A stretch of DNA of 64,000 nt, from positions 6,758,001 through 6,822,000 of the forward strand of contig JAUCEF010000005.1 of NCBI GenBank assembly GCA_033558025.1, read 5' to 3'. A model generated the notes under the pieces. The model was not told the origin of the DNA, did not search any database, and worked only from the letters and a program-made list of their open reading frames with translations. Made by a program: the position numbers and the translations under genes. This document shows, in pieces, positions 33,400-45,190 of this stretch (position 1 is its first letter; each line of letters begins with the position of its first letter). Source of the stretch: Phytophthora sp. 'mugwort' (lineage: Eukaryota; Oomycota; Peronosporomycetes; Peronosporales; Peronosporaceae).

Positions 33400-34059
33400 T
33401 TTAAGTACTTTTGTTCGAATGATTTACTTGGCGGTCTGGAGTAGTGCGAGAGTGCGAGGGAGTTGCGAAGTGAATGTATATTATACATGCACAGAGTGTG
33501 TGTTTTCTTGCAGTTTTTTTTAATTTAAAAATGTAATAGCAAGTCAGATGTCGCAGCTAGAGAAGACTAGATTAGTGCACTGTCGGTATTGTCACTATTC
33601 TATGGCCAACTTTAAGTCCTTTCATCGCTGACGAAAAAAGTAGGGTGACCATATTGGACTCGCGGTCGTCATTGAATAGGCAGCCTTGATGGCCGTGGCA
33701 CTACAACACTGATGCGTGTGAGGCTTCCAATCTTGTGATTTATCCAGTATTTTTATAGTATCTCAACGCTGTGTTTGTAGGATGCACACATAAAGTTTAT
33801 TTAATAATAACAAGGGGATGTGGGTTATCGCAATCTGTTTACTTAAATAAACTGACACGGGAAGCTGTAATCTAACTTGCCGTAATGTAGTCATCAGCTT
33901 TTGCATGAGGAGGTACGGTCTTTTCTAGCTCAGCATCAGATTTTTGTAATGCAGAGTATTCATACATCCAGTAGGCGGGAGCTTGTCACCGTGTTTGGCG
34001 TTATACGTCGGAGTTGTTGTCGCTTTGTCTAGCAGGTAATACCAAAAACATTATTACGT
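33400..34059. other. AT-rich spacer between effector relic and Copia LTR
   Basis: Should contain the former promoter side of the effector relic. It includes copy 2 of the dispersed repeat (33605-33725). No ORF of interest. Confidence 0.5.
33605..33725 (+). repeat. Dispersed repeat, copy 2
   Basis: Shares TTTCATCGCTGACGAAAAAA, CGCGGTCGTCATT and GTGGCACTACAACACTGATG in the same order as the minus strand of 26890-26760. Confidence 0.75.
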
Positions 34060-34390
34060 TGCCAAATATCCTGGGCGAACTCTTGGCTTCGCCACCTGGG
34101 TTAAAGCAACAACCAACGTAATAAAGGAATAGGTTGATTGATACACCACGATCTGCCCACTTTGAACTCCTCGACCCTTGTCTCCTTGCTGGCAAATTTG
34201 ACACTGAGGTCCTTTGTTGACCTCCTACTCCTACTTATGCAAAGTCCTACGGGGCTTCTCAACTCCAGCGGCCACCGCAGCTTCGACAGCGAGCTCCTCA
34301 ATCTCACTGCTTTCCGCCGTCTCCCTGATTGCAGTTCAAGTAACGGTCTTACGCCGCTCACTAACGGTATTGTGGTGCTGCATCTTAACA
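34060..34390 (-). repeat. 3' LTR of Copia element 1
   Basis: On the minus strand it starts TGTTAAGATGC and ends GGATATTTGGCA. Matches 39292-39625. Confidence 0.88.
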
Positions 34391-34599
34391 CGCCTCCCTC
34401 CGAAGCCGACTGTCGAGTGCTTCGGAACCCTTACTCCTTGCGGTCTCGTGTCTTTCGCTGTTGTGCCGCATGGTATGGGTCACGATGTTTCTCGCACGGT
34501 GTCCTCGCTATCTCCGGCTTCATTCCAACGAGTAACTTCATCTTGGAGAGTCCTGGGAAGCCTAGATGCTTTGTTATCAGATCTGGGGTTAACTGCCCC

Positions 34600-37500
34600 G
34601 TCAACTTTTCATATCGGCACTGCCCCTTGAGCCACTTGTCCACGGACATAGTGGTACCGTAGTTTAATATGTCGTGTCTTCCTACTGTACGTCGGGTTGG
34701 ACGCCAGCGCGACTGCTGCCTTGTTGTCGACACCAAGGGTGAACTCAACATGCCCATTCGGGACGAATTCAGTACCCATGTTCATCAACGCGCGTCCCTC
34801 CATGCAAGCTTCGCAGAAAGCTACGTATTCTGCTCCGCGGTACTCTGAGCCACCACGCTTTGCCATCTTGCCGCCCAAGTTACAGGTCCGCCTGCTACAA
34901 GCAGTGCAAACTCGTAATGCTCTTTCGCGTCTCTGGGCAGTTGCCCCAGTCCGCATCAGAGTATCCGTCAATCGTCACCACCTGCTTCCTCTTGTCAAGC
35001 TTTGTCGGCGGTCTTAAAAAGAACGCCGTGATCTGTCCTGGAGACCAAGTACCATAGCACCCGCCTCAAGGCACCGCCGTGTTGCACTGTCGGTCTGTCA
35101 ACAGAGCGACTAAGATATCCCACTGGGAAATCTAGGTCAGGTCTAGTGCTTGTAGCCAAGTACATTAATGCACCTATGACCAATCGGTACTCGATGCCAG
35201 GTTTTTTGACACCACCTTCTTCATTTGCGTGCGCGATGGTTAACTTTGTTGTCGTATCCATGGGGGATCGACACGGTCGCGCATCTGCGAATCCAAACCG
35301 AGCTAATACATCGTTTGCAAATTTCGTCTGGTGTAGGAATATTCCTTCTGAGGACAAGTCCGCTTGCACCCCAAGATAGCTGTGTAGTCTACCCAGATCT
35401 TTGGTTCCGTACTTGCTGTTCAGGTCCGCACAGAACTGCTCCGTCCAAGACTCGTTCTAGGATCCACAGATCGTCTACGTATACCAACAGGATCGCGAAC
35501 ACGCCGTCCTCATTATACACGTATAGACAAGGTCCCGTTGTGCATCGGCGCCAATCACGTGACACCAGCCAGGTATTCAACTCGTCGTACTACTCCCTTC
35601 CCCTCTGGTGTAGCCCATATAGTGCGTGCTTCACCTTGTAGACCCATCCCTTTTTCAAAGGGAATCCAGCAATCCATCTGATGAAATGTACAATCTTCAG
35701 GCAAGCGTTAAGGTAAGCGGTATTTACATCGCACTGGAATGGATCAAGATCCAATATGACACACAGTGCGATGAAAAGCCTGAAAAATTCCATTCGAGCT
35801 ACAGGTGAAAGATCTCCATCTCAATGAAATCGACACCCAGAATTTGCTTGTCGCCTCTCGCGCACAATCGCGGTCTAAACCTCATCTCATTTCTTTTGTC
35901 GTCTGTTTTGATTACGAATCGCCACATAGTTTGCAGGGCACACTTCCCAGCGGTCATTTCAAGCTTAGGTACTAGTTTGAATACGTATTTCTCTTTTGCT
36001 ACGATTTCTTTCTCCATCCCAGCCCACCACTCTTTTCGCTGTTGCGATGCCATGGCTTTCTTAAATGTTCGAGGCAGACGAACCTCCGACTCGTGCCAGA
36101 GTCTCTTTAAATGGTTCGTCCTGCTTCATAGTTACCATAGCAATGGCTACATAAACGGCGAACGCTTGGGTAGTATCTTGCTTCGATGTCTCGGCAACAG
36201 CCATCAACCCAGTTCGCATCCTTTTTCGGTAGATCTTCTCCACTAACTACCGACTCATCATCTTCCCGCAGTCGTCGATGCCCACTCAGCTGCACCGGAT
36301 CACACTCATTCATTGTCACATCTTCCATGAGATCATTATTGGCTTCGTCCACATTGGCATTTCCGTCCTCCACATTGCCGTCAGATGTATCGCTATGCTG
36401 ATCGTCTTCTTCTGCACTGTAGCCCTAACCTCTGATGCCTCATCATCCACCTCAATATCATTGCCGCCACTGGTTCCATTTTCCACCTCATTTTCACCAG
36501 TCCTGCCATTATCGTCATCCTCTATGTCATTTGACTCGGACTCCACCGTCCTGTCTCCTTCATGCTCGGCAGAGGTCAACTAGTTGGTAGGTGCTATATC
36601 AGGCGCTACATCAGGTTGTTGCTGTTGGAACACCATTTCGTCACCAAACACTGGTGGTTGGCGATCCATCGAACGGGCATGTGGTCCTGGTTGTGCTGGC
36701 ACGGGCTCGCTAAGGTAAACATCATAATCTTCATCGGGCCCATCAATGTCATTGCTGTCAATATACTCACGCCCCCCTACGGCCGGAAGGTCGTAATCCT
36801 GTCCCCCAACATTGGTCAAGTCTGTGTACGATGCAATGGACCATCCACGAACTGTGTTTCAAAATCGGATCCGTGCCTGTCCTTATAAATGACTTGCTCG
36901 TTCACTGTCACTTGTCCCCCAAATAATACCGTGCCTTCAGTCGGAAAGTAAACCTTGCATCCCAGTGTGCCTTCGCAAGGACAAATCCTGTTCGGCAATT
37001 ATCAGCAAACTTGTGCTGCGAGGGTCCCACCTGCGTGTGCACGTACGCCAGAGCACCAAACTTTCGAACATGGTGAATGTCGGGTTTTCGTCCCCACATT
37101 GCTTCATATAGCGTGCGATCAATTGCGCTCGAATACGATCGATTCTTGAGGTTATAGTGCATAGTACAATGTATCAACCCAAAATGATGGTGGAAATCCT
37201 GACTTCTTGAGCATAGACTTCGTCATTCCACACAGGGTCTGATGGCTACGTTCAACCATGTTGGGTCGAGACGTGTTGGGCGGTGTGGTGGTGTGCACCA
37301 TCCCGCGATGATGGTACCACGCCGTTATTTCTTCATTCACGAACTCTCCACCTTTATCCGTGAAGACCTCCTTCACTGAATAACCACATTGCCGCTCTGC
37401 ACAAACTAAATATCGGCGCATTAAGCGTTAATCTCCTCACTTGTCTTGTTCCGTGAGGGGGGGGGGGACGCCGTGAGGAACCGTGTATGCGCGTCCATGG

Positions 37501-38061
37501 TCACTAATATAGCTTTGATTCGCGTACAGTTGAAGTTTGTCGGAGAGAACAACAGATCAGCAAACACTATGTCATTCTGCTGCTTCACTCCGCGATCGAG
37601 TTGCTTTTGCGCTGGCTTCGCTCGCTGCTTGCCCAGTTGGCATGCTTCGAACATGTTGAATTGTCTTTTGCGGAGCATCATCCTTTCCACCAATCCACGA
37701 TCGACCATATGTTTCACATGTTGCGGACACAGGTGACCGAGTCGCTTGTGCCAGCATTGTAAGTCTGCTACGCCATTCCGAAGTACATATTTTACCATGG
37801 CCTTTGGCACAATTGGGCTTCGCTTTCCGTGCAGAAACTCATTGTGCGCGGTGAACATGTACAGTCTACAAGAATCTTCTGGGACTTGCAAGTCCATGGT
37901 CTTTTCTTACTCAGTGTATAGACGGCCTTCTCATCATCAAACTCCACTTTGAATCCCTGCTTGCGCGCTACAGACTGGGAAAGTAGGTTCGGCCTCTTCG
38001 GCGAATAGAATACATCATCCAACCGAAGCACCACATGCTCACCATGTACTATCACCCACAA
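34600..38061 (-). pseudogene. Copia 1 pol (integrase, RT, RNase H), many breaks
   Basis: 38061-37792: region before integrase (LRLDDVFYSPKRPNLLSQS, typical of the protease/integrase link). 37897-37421: HKRLGHLCPQHVKHMVDRGL (zinc-binding start) and first Asp in FADLLFSP. 37421-37152: VFTDKGGEFVNEEITAWYHH with second Asp, then NMVERSHQTL with the Glu. 36053-35799: RT start KEWWAGMEKEIVAKEKY. 35793-35590: QCDVNTAYLNACL, RT motif A. 35580-35389: LLVYVDDLWILE, with an intact YVDD. 35369-34995: RT end, SPMDTTTKL and GALMYLATSTRPDLDF. 34971-34609: RNase H, FTLGVDNKAAVALASNP and KTRHIKLRYHYVRGQV. The segment 36050-36900 is an acidic, Ser-rich linker. At least six frame changes; dead. Confidence 0.82.
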
Positions 38062-38302
38062 GTCGATAGAACCAACTCCTGTAGGTGTAGACTTGCCGTT
38101 GTATCCATCGACAGTCTCCTTCTTCCTCTCTGTTGCAGAGAGTGTCCGAAATATTCCACGAAATATCTTTTGTCACCGACTAAATGCCGATTAGCCGCAG
38201 TCATATACCCACGACTTTGGATGATATCCACACTGCTTTGACGTGTTACTCCTCGTCACGGTATCCCTATTCGTCATTCGGGTCTTTCTATACTTCGAAT
38301 CA

Positions 38303-39217
38303 TCAGCTGGGGTCACCCAATGACATGGGGGCCTGGTTGCCGCCACCAATATCGGCATTCCCAACGGCGTTGCCTTTTTTGTCCTTCTCCGGAGAGTCTT
38401 TCCGATAATGACCGGGCTTATGGCACCCAAAGCCATTTCCTTGCTTCCGATCATCCTCGAACAGCCGTTGCGTGTCATCACGCTTCGGGCCCTTCGTTTC
38501 CATGGACCTTAGCCCACCACCTCCAGCTTGCTGCTTACCCTGCTGGCTCTGGCCGGGTACTTGCTTACCATTTCCAAATGCACGATTTAGATGTTGGTCT
38601 GCCTTATTTGCCGTGTCAAACATAATCGCTATGGCGACGACTTTGTCTGAAGAGTCAACGCACTCCAGATCAGTGTCTACTAGACCGCGTAACCGATCAA
38701 ATCGATCATTAGATGGGCAGGATGACACCAGAATTCCACTGAACACTGTGTCATCGAGTGTCATTCCCACGGTCTTTAGACGTGTGTGAAGCCGGCACAT
38801 GTAGCTTAAATGCCCTTCCACATTGCAGTTTGGCTTGCACCGAGCAGACTCCAACTGAGCATACAGCTGACGTTTCATCATGACGTGGGTTTGCTCATTG
38901 GTGGTCTCATCACAACGTTCGCAGAGATACTTCCACATGGCTGACCCATCGGCCATATCCATCAGCTGCTGCCCAATGTCGGTGCTCACCGACGATAGTA
39001 TCATCTCCTGGAAATCAGGTTGAAGATTCTCCCATACGGTCTTCTTCAGATCAGTCCAGGCAGCGTTGAATTCCTTTTTGCCAGTCATGACTTCATAAAG
39101 ATCCTTGTTTTTCTTGCGCGCCGCCAGCTCCATCAGCTTGCGTAGTATGGCCAGTTTTGACCGCTCCATCGGATAGGGTGACCTGTCTTCTCCAATATAG
39201 TCACTTCCACGTAGCAT
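38303..39217 (-). pseudogene. Copia 1 gag
   Basis: Open for 304 codons. It has the UBN2/retrotran-gag domain (residues about 40-190), with ERSKLAILRKLMELAARKKN replacing the usual start, then KYLCERCDETTNEQT and YAQLESARCKPNCNVEGHLS. The nucleic-acid-binding knuckle near 38400 reads GCHKPGHYRKDSPE. The last Cys of the CxxCxxxxHxxxxC pattern is Ser and the first is lost, so the knuckle is damaged although the frame is open. Followed by the protease region in other frames. Confidence 0.75.
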
Positions 39218-39291
39218 CAGTGGCCTTCGACATGGTGCTTGAGTTTGTGGCCGAGGCTTGAGCGTAAGATGGGCTCATAACCCTATTACAT

Positions 39292-39625
39292 TGACAAATA
39301 TCCTTGGCAAACTCTTGGCTTCACCACTTGAGTTAAAGCAGCAACCAACGTAATAAAGAAATACGTTGATTAATACGCCACGATCTGCCTATTTTGAACT
39401 CCTCGACCCTTGTCTCCTTGCTGGCAAATTTGACACTGAGGTCCTTTGTTGACCTCCTACTCCTACTTATGCAAAGTCCTGCGGGGCTTCTCAACTCCAG
39501 CGGCCACCGCAGCTTCGACAGCGAGCTCCTCAGTCTCACTGCTTTCCGCCGTCTCCCTGATTGCAGTTCAAGTAACGGTCTTACGCCGCTCGCTAATGGT
39601 ATTGTGATGCTGTATCTTAACTAAC
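39292..39625 (-). repeat. 5' LTR of Copia element 1
   Basis: Same sequence as 34060-34390 with about 6% substitutions and a 3-4 base difference at its outer end (CTTAACTAACA against CTTAACA). It should carry the element promoter. Confidence 0.87.
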
Positions 39626-40601
39626 ATCTCCGCGTCTAGGACCGATCATTCTCCGTTTCGGGCGGCTGATGCCACTGACAAGAGACGTTTTCGACTATCA
39701 ACCAGGCAAAACATTCGTAACTAAAAAAAAAACAAATGAGTGCACGGAATCAATTTAGCTGAATAGTTAAGAATCAAATTTGTGCCACACAAAAAAAGTG
39801 TACACAATATCGGCACTATAAGTCGAAATTGAGCTTTTAGGTCTTTAAATCATTTTAGGCACTTTTGGTCAAAAATCTATTCTGCCAGAGTTTAAATACA
39901 CTTGAATGATAACTCATGGTATTACTTGAGTTTCATATTAAACTTTGGACTATTGTTTTGCACGACCCACCTGTTAACACTCTCTATTAACGCCCCCCCC
40001 CTCTATTAGGTCAAGTAGTGAACGCTAATGAGTTGGCATGTAACGGCGCAGTAACCGTTTCCCGACTAGCATTAAAAAAAAAAAAGTTACAAGAGTAGAT
40101 AGTTACCTTATTTAAGTTTTGATAATTTGATTTGTGGAAGTACGAAAACTTGTCAACTGATGTAGAGCAAAACAAATCCTTTGTTACCATTTAGTAAAAT
40201 GTTCTCGCTACATGTACACATATCGACGGAAGATATGGCCTGCATGAAGCTTATGGCCTATACCACTCTTGTCAAATCTTCCCGATCGTTCACTATGGAA
40301 CGTATTTTAACCAATCACAGTCGGACCACTTTTTTATGCGTCGAAGTAAAGGTTTCTAATTTATCTTGTATTTTGAGTACAGTATGTAATGCTGCACATG
40401 GTAAGAACTGGTGTTCATAACTGTTTTAACTCCATGTTTCTAATTGACAATTGGCATTAAATTTGAAGCAGGCAAAAACCTGCTTATCCTTTCCATTTTG
40501 AAAGCAGTAGCGAACAGAATAATCGAATCAAATAAGATTTCAAAATATCTGAAAGTACGATTTTTTAAGTGTAGGTAGGATACTACTGTGAAGGAATACT
40601 A
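39626..40601. other. AT-rich spacer, no gene
   Basis: Right flank of Copia 1; poly-A stretches and low-complexity sequence. Only a 79-codon ORF (40181-40420) without recognisable features. Confidence 0.5.
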
Positions 40602-40664
40602 CACCATTGCACGACGTTATTCACAGCGCCAACAATCAAATTCAAAATGTAAACGCTGGAATTC
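40602..40664 (+). repeat. Left TIR of the deleted mariner element
   Basis: Pairs with the reverse complement of 41156-41218 with about six mismatches. Confidence 0.85.
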
Positions 40665-40724
40665 AAAATCTGCCAGACATATTACCTTCAAGTTTTTATA
40701 TACCTGCTGAATCCATTCGATACA

Positions 40725-41099
40725 TTAAGTACCAACTTCCATGTCCTCGGAGCGGAGAGCCCACTGATGGTAGGGAAGCGTGTGGCAGAACACTCGATTG
40801 CACATCTCAGGCGTCACAATTTCAGCGAAGAGAGGATCCGCAGCGAGCTCCAAGAATCCAGCTCGGTGCGCCGTTGTGGTCGTTCCTTCAGGGACGCGTA
40901 GGATAGCTCGGCGCTGTCGAGCGAGGAAGCGTTTTACGGCGCTCTTGTAGGCAGAGAACATGTTCTCTATAGGATTGAGCATGGGTGAGTAGGGTCCAAG
41001 CTTCAGCATCTCCGCCGCTGCATACTCCTCCTCTTCGAAGACGTCCTTGGTGGAGGTGTGACAGCTTCCCGCCATTTTTAAGCCCTCAGATTCAATCAT
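40725..41099 (-). pseudogene. Tc1/mariner transposase, C-terminal remnant
   Basis: Reads AAEMLKLGPYSPMLNPIENM, the catalytic-Glu block of DDE_3 transposases, then FSAYKSAVKRFLARQR and a normal-looking C-terminus. Both catalytic Asp regions are gone through the internal deletion. Confidence 0.8.
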
Positions 41100-41155
41100 C
41101 TGTATCCTATTTTATACAGAATATATTGATAAATATCATTTTGTAAAGGTCATTT

Positions 41156-41218
41156 GAATTCCAGCGTTCACATTTTGAATTTGATTGTTGGCGCTATGAA
41201 TAACGCCGTGCAGTGATG
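41156..41218 (-). repeat. Right TIR of the deleted mariner element
   Basis: Reverse complement of 40602-40664, bordered by TA at 41219-41220. Confidence 0.85.
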
Positions 41219-41639
41219 TAAATACTTGGAGGATTACTTGTATTGGGTACGAGTGCAAGGTTATGGATGACCCATTTAGCACCTATATCGAGTATCTCCG
41301 AGATTTTTTTGTATTTGACTACAATAAAACAGTTGTGATAGTCTTTACAACTAGTCTTGGGGAAAAGCCTTAGCAAGGTATTACCTAAATACCGGTAGTA
41401 GCTCCTCTTACCAAGTTAGTAGCGGTATTACCGGTTTGTGTAAATCTGGTGTTGCAGAAAATTTTCGCTTACTCCAACGCTTCAAATTGAAGTTGCGCGG
41501 CACGATCTTCGCACAGACCTCTCTTCTAACTAGCTGACACAACACGAATCAACCAGAAGCCGACACCCTTTCCAGCAACATGGCGGAAGAATCTGACGAA
41601 GAACACTGCGCTTGCGGCGACGATTGAGCAACTGAAAGC
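41219..41639. other. Short spacer left of the hAT relic
   Basis: Contains two copies of a TACCGGTA/ATTACCGGT-like motif around 41385-41435, possibly part of the hAT end. No gene. Confidence 0.35.
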
Positions 41640-43954
41640 AACCTCGGTCCTCATTTGCATGCTGTGTGGAGTGAGTTCGCGACCACCGTTCCGAAGTGGG
41701 CCTACCTAGGCAAGCAGCACCCCGATGTAGTCTGCAATCACTGCTCCAAGGAGCTGCGCACGCGCAACCCAAGAAGAAGAGCATGGTTCCTCACATTGTC
41801 CGTCAGTGTCCAACGGTTCCAGACGGAATCCGCGCTAAGTTCGCGCAGCTATTCGGCAAGCGAATTCGCGACGTAGCAGGCGATGTAGCATCACCTAAAC
41901 GGGCCCGGGTGGGGGACTCATCGCGCGGTCCAGCGTTCATGAGCCTGTAAGCAAACGAAGAAGAAAGCGTCCATCAGGCTATAGCTGCAGCATTCTATTC
42001 TTCCGGAATTCCATTTCGTGCCATTAAAAATCGTGCGATGCGCTTAATCCTGACCAGATATCGACCAGGCATGACCCTCCCCACCCGCCAGGACCTATCC
42101 AGTGCTTTGCTCGACGAAGCGTACACGGAGGAGTGGGAGAATGTCAAGGTGGTGTTAGAGGGCGAACCATTGGGGCGGTGGTGTGTGATGGTTGGTCGGA
42201 TCCTAACAGCGAGAGAATCGTGAACTTCATGGTGGTATTACCATTTACCCGCCAATATTTTGGTCCTCGATTCGAACACGAGACGGCAAACACACTGGAG
42301 AATACATGGCTGTTGCGCTGACCAAAGTAGTTGGTGAGGTTGAGACTGTCGTTGGCAAGGGATCTGTGTGGCTGTGGTCACCGATAACGCTTCGAATATG
42401 TGCAAGTTATGGGAGCTGCTAATGGCAAAAATGCCGGCCCTAACCTGCAATGGGTGCGCTGCACACACCCTCAATTTGGTGCTGAAGGACATGTTTGGAG
42501 ATAAGTACCTCGTTGATGTCCTCAAGAGTGCTGTCAGTGTCACTAAGTTCGTCCGTAAGAGGCCTGCGCTGCTATATCACTTCCGGGAGGTGCGACGACG
42601 ACAAATGGGATCGCGCCAACGACGCCGCGCTTTGGTTATTCCAGTCTCGACGAGATGGTACTCTAGTACCAACTGCATTTCCAGTCTTGTCCGAAATGAG
42701 GAAGTGCTGCGTGAAGTTTTTGCGAACGAAGTCTTACTGGATCGCTATAAGGTTGTGAGGCGAAACTCAATTGGGTAAAGGCAATCCTCGCCGATAGCAG
42801 CTTTTGGGTGAAGGCCCGGGCTGTTTTACGTTTAGTTTAACCTGTTGTCAAAGGGCTGGGGGCTCTTGAAAAAGATGGATGCTACCTTTCGATGGTCTAC
42901 CATTATCTTCGAGGGCTACGCTACCATCGAGCTTTCCGTGCGCAGAATGAAGACATCGAGGAAATGTCTTCTCGATCATCAAAGCAATTCTTCAAAAGCG
43001 GTGGGAGTCAATCATGCGGGAGTCTGTGCTTGCGGCTTTCTTGCTGGACCCATTCAAGTCTCCTGACGACTTTGATGGTGATGACTTGGACAACGCAGTC
43101 ACAGCATGTGTTGAGCCGCTGTGCGCGTAGCCCTATCGCCGGAAGTAACAGCAAGCACTCTTCGTGATGCTGTCATGAAGTTCATTTGCGCGAAGAATGG
43201 ATGGTCACAGGAGAAATGGGAGCAGACTTCGAGCTACACACCGCTCGATTGGTGGAGGGTTAAGAGTATCGATTTTGCTGTTCTCAGGGACTTCGCGACG
43301 CGTGTGCTGAGTATCCCAACGTCTTCGGCAGCAAGTGAGCGTTCGTGTAGTGTTCACTCTTTCATTCACAACAGACGTCGGGATCGATTGAAGCCTGCTC
43401 GTGTAGAGAAACTCGGCTTCTTGTACACAAATGTAGGTCAAAAGACATCGACCAGTCAAGTGCACTACAAGGACGACGGCGACGCAACCCCCAACGAAAG
43501 GGATAGTGACAGCAGTACAGACGGCTATTTCAGTGATGAAGAAACACAGAGAGCAGCCAGTCACCATCGCAATAACGATACCCGTGTGCGGCTTCACCAG
43601 GATAATTCAGCTTCGCGGCGATCTCTGTTTGCATCGACGCGAGCCGGCCACTCCCTTGACAACAAGAGTTTGCGGTCAACGATATCGCAGGTGGCCGCAG
43701 ATAAAAGACCCGCGCAGCCGACGTCGCGCCCGAGTACTGGTCAGATAAGATGCACGCGCACTGATCTTCCGCTCTCCCTGACTACAGCTGCAGGAAGCGT
43801 ATTCACGAGGGCAGATGAATTTCATCTTCCACGCGCTAATGAAAGAACCAGGTGTGGCGGATCTACATCCATAGCTGATACATATTCTACTCCTGTCCGA
43901 ACGACAGTGAGAGGAAGCGTGCGCAGTAGAGGGACTCGAAGTCAGCAACGTTGA
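41640..43954 (+). pseudogene. hAT-superfamily transposase relic
   Basis: A BED-type zinc finger opens it (41660-41815: WAYLGKQHPDVVCNHCSKEL, then after a frame change VPHIVRQCP). 42038-42330 gives RYRPGMTLPTRQDLSSALLD and VVCDGWSDPNSERIVNFMVV, the DUF659/catalytic region. 42368-42778 gives VVTDNASNMCKLWELLMAKM and CNGCAAHTLNLVLKD, then VSTRWYSSTNC. 43121-43440 gives the C-terminal dimerisation domain: FAVLRDFATRVLSIPTSSAA and SERSCSVHSFIHNRRRDRL. The frame changes at about 41770, 42170, 42330 and 42780. The last ORF runs on to 43954 with a Ser/Arg-rich tail I cannot place. Ends of the element were not found. Confidence 0.75.
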
Positions 43955-44126
43955 TCGTGGTCTGCTCTCGTAAATGAGCTCAATTAGCTTCACGGATGTG
44001 CATTTAATAGCCGTATGCGTGCTATCGTCTGCTTTGCCAATCAAAGATCTGGTTCGTCTTCACACAGGCGCCGCTGCTTCATCTTCGGATCAATCTAGTT
44101 CTGCTAGTTGGCGCATTTGTTCAGTT

Positions 44127-45190
44127 TCAGAGCTGCATGACGCCACCATCGCGTATCGGAGACAAACTTGTGCCTAACAATCTCGAAGAACTGGATCGAC
44201 TGCGAGTCGCCGGCGCACTCGCGGAGTATGCCCAGATCGAGCTTCGGTCGCGTCGCGCGCTCCTTACCCAGCCGGACCAGCTCGCCATGCCCTCCTGGTC
44301 CAGTGTCTCAAACGGGTCCTTCTCAATCGCGCCGTGCTTCACGTAATGCGACATGAACTTGGCCTGCGCGTCGTCGCGAGAGATGCGAACGTCATCTGCG
44401 TCGGGTCGTTCATGCCGAACGAGGGGAACTCCATCACCTTGGCCAACATGCCGACCTGTCGCGCACCGCGCGGCTCCTCGACCATATTTCCCACCTTGTA
44501 GGCAAACAACTTGCCGACCACGTCCTGCACGACCGCCTGGCCAGCCCCACCTTCTGCTCCTGTTCCTCGAACGAACTCACCAGCTGGATCTGTGCACCGA
44601 GATGCCCTCGCTTGCCACCTTCAAGGCCACTTCCGCGACGGGTTCGCCTGCATCGCCGTGATGGCCGGGTATACGATTCCCCGCCGACGGCCACTCAGAC
44701 CTATCATCGAGTTCGCCTCATCGGGCGCGGCAGCACCTCGCTTTGCTGACCTACATCGCTGCGCTACAGTCCATCAGCTCACTGCCCTCGTGCGGCGGGC
44801 CCGGCACGGATGGTCTCGGGCAGCCGTCGGTGGCGCGAAAGGTCTTTCGAAGTTGCCCTGCTTGAACGTACACAGCACGTCCAGGGCCTTCTGCTGCGCC
44901 GGCACTGCGCCAAGCTGAAGAACAAGTGCTAAGTTGTGTCAGGTCGATGCCCTGCGCGCCGTGCGCAATGGCCTCGCGGGGATTCTCGAGAGTGTCGGCC
45001 TTCGTGAACACCTCCTTGCGGCGTTGCTCGTCCGCCCACTTCATGAACTGCACCAATTTCGCTGCTCATCGCAGCTTTCTGCAACTTCTGCTCGCCCTTA
45101 ATCGCCCCGCCGGTCGTGCCGTTGGCGCTGATGTAGTCGCCTTCCTGCAGCGTCGTCTCCGCGTCGCGAGACGTGTGTGCGCGCATCGTC
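44127..45190 (-). pseudogene. Pyruvate phosphate dikinase fragment, decayed
   Basis: A piece of the PEP-binding half of PPDK (pyruvate + ATP + Pi to PEP), in four frames on the minus strand. 45186-45060 reads GDYISANGTTGGAIKGEQKL and KAAMSSEIGA. 45056-44950 reads FMKWADEQRRKEVFTKADT and REAIAHGAQGIDL. About 44790 reads PPHEGSELMD. 44530-44339 reads FAYKVGNMVEEPRGA and FPSFGMNDPTQMTFAS. 44354-44270 reads HYVKHGAIEKDPFETLDQEG. The following frame is near ERGRATRPKLDLGICGEHGG, and the end is at 44127. The ATP-grasp half and the phospho-His segment are missing. Conserved order and no introns suggest one old duplicated or truncated copy; the functional gene is elsewhere. Confidence 0.75.

Larger units (their letters stand above)
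34060..39625 (-). mobile_element. Ty1/Copia LTR retrotransposon 1
   Basis: Two LTRs in the same orientation (34060-34390 and 39292-39625) enclose gag, integrase, reverse transcriptase and RNase H in Copia order on the minus strand. On that strand a purine-rich tract (GGAGGGAGGCG, about 34391-34401) stands directly before the 3' LTR. A primer-binding-site-like GGTTATGAGCCCA follows the 5' LTR (about 39273-39285), similar to the PBS used by oomycete Copia elements. The LTRs differ at about 20 of 331 positions by eye, so the insertion is not recent. No clear 5-bp target duplication remains (TACGT on the left, TAACA or later on the right). Confidence 0.9.
40602..41218 (-). mobile_element. Internally deleted Tc1/mariner element with 60-bp TIRs
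   Basis: Inverted repeats 40602-40664 and 41156-41218 match closely: CACCATTGCACGACGTTATT against CACTGCACGGCGTTATT on the other strand, both followed by AGCGCCAACAATCAAATTCA. TA dinucleotides flank both sides (40600-40601, 41219-41220). Only 617 bp long: the transposase 3' third is kept and the rest deleted, a typical non-autonomous derivative. Confidence 0.85.

Noticed and set aside
43440..43954. Open frame after the hAT dimerisation domain as a separate gene
   Set aside because: Continuous with the hAT C-terminus, no own start context, Ser/Arg-rich filler.
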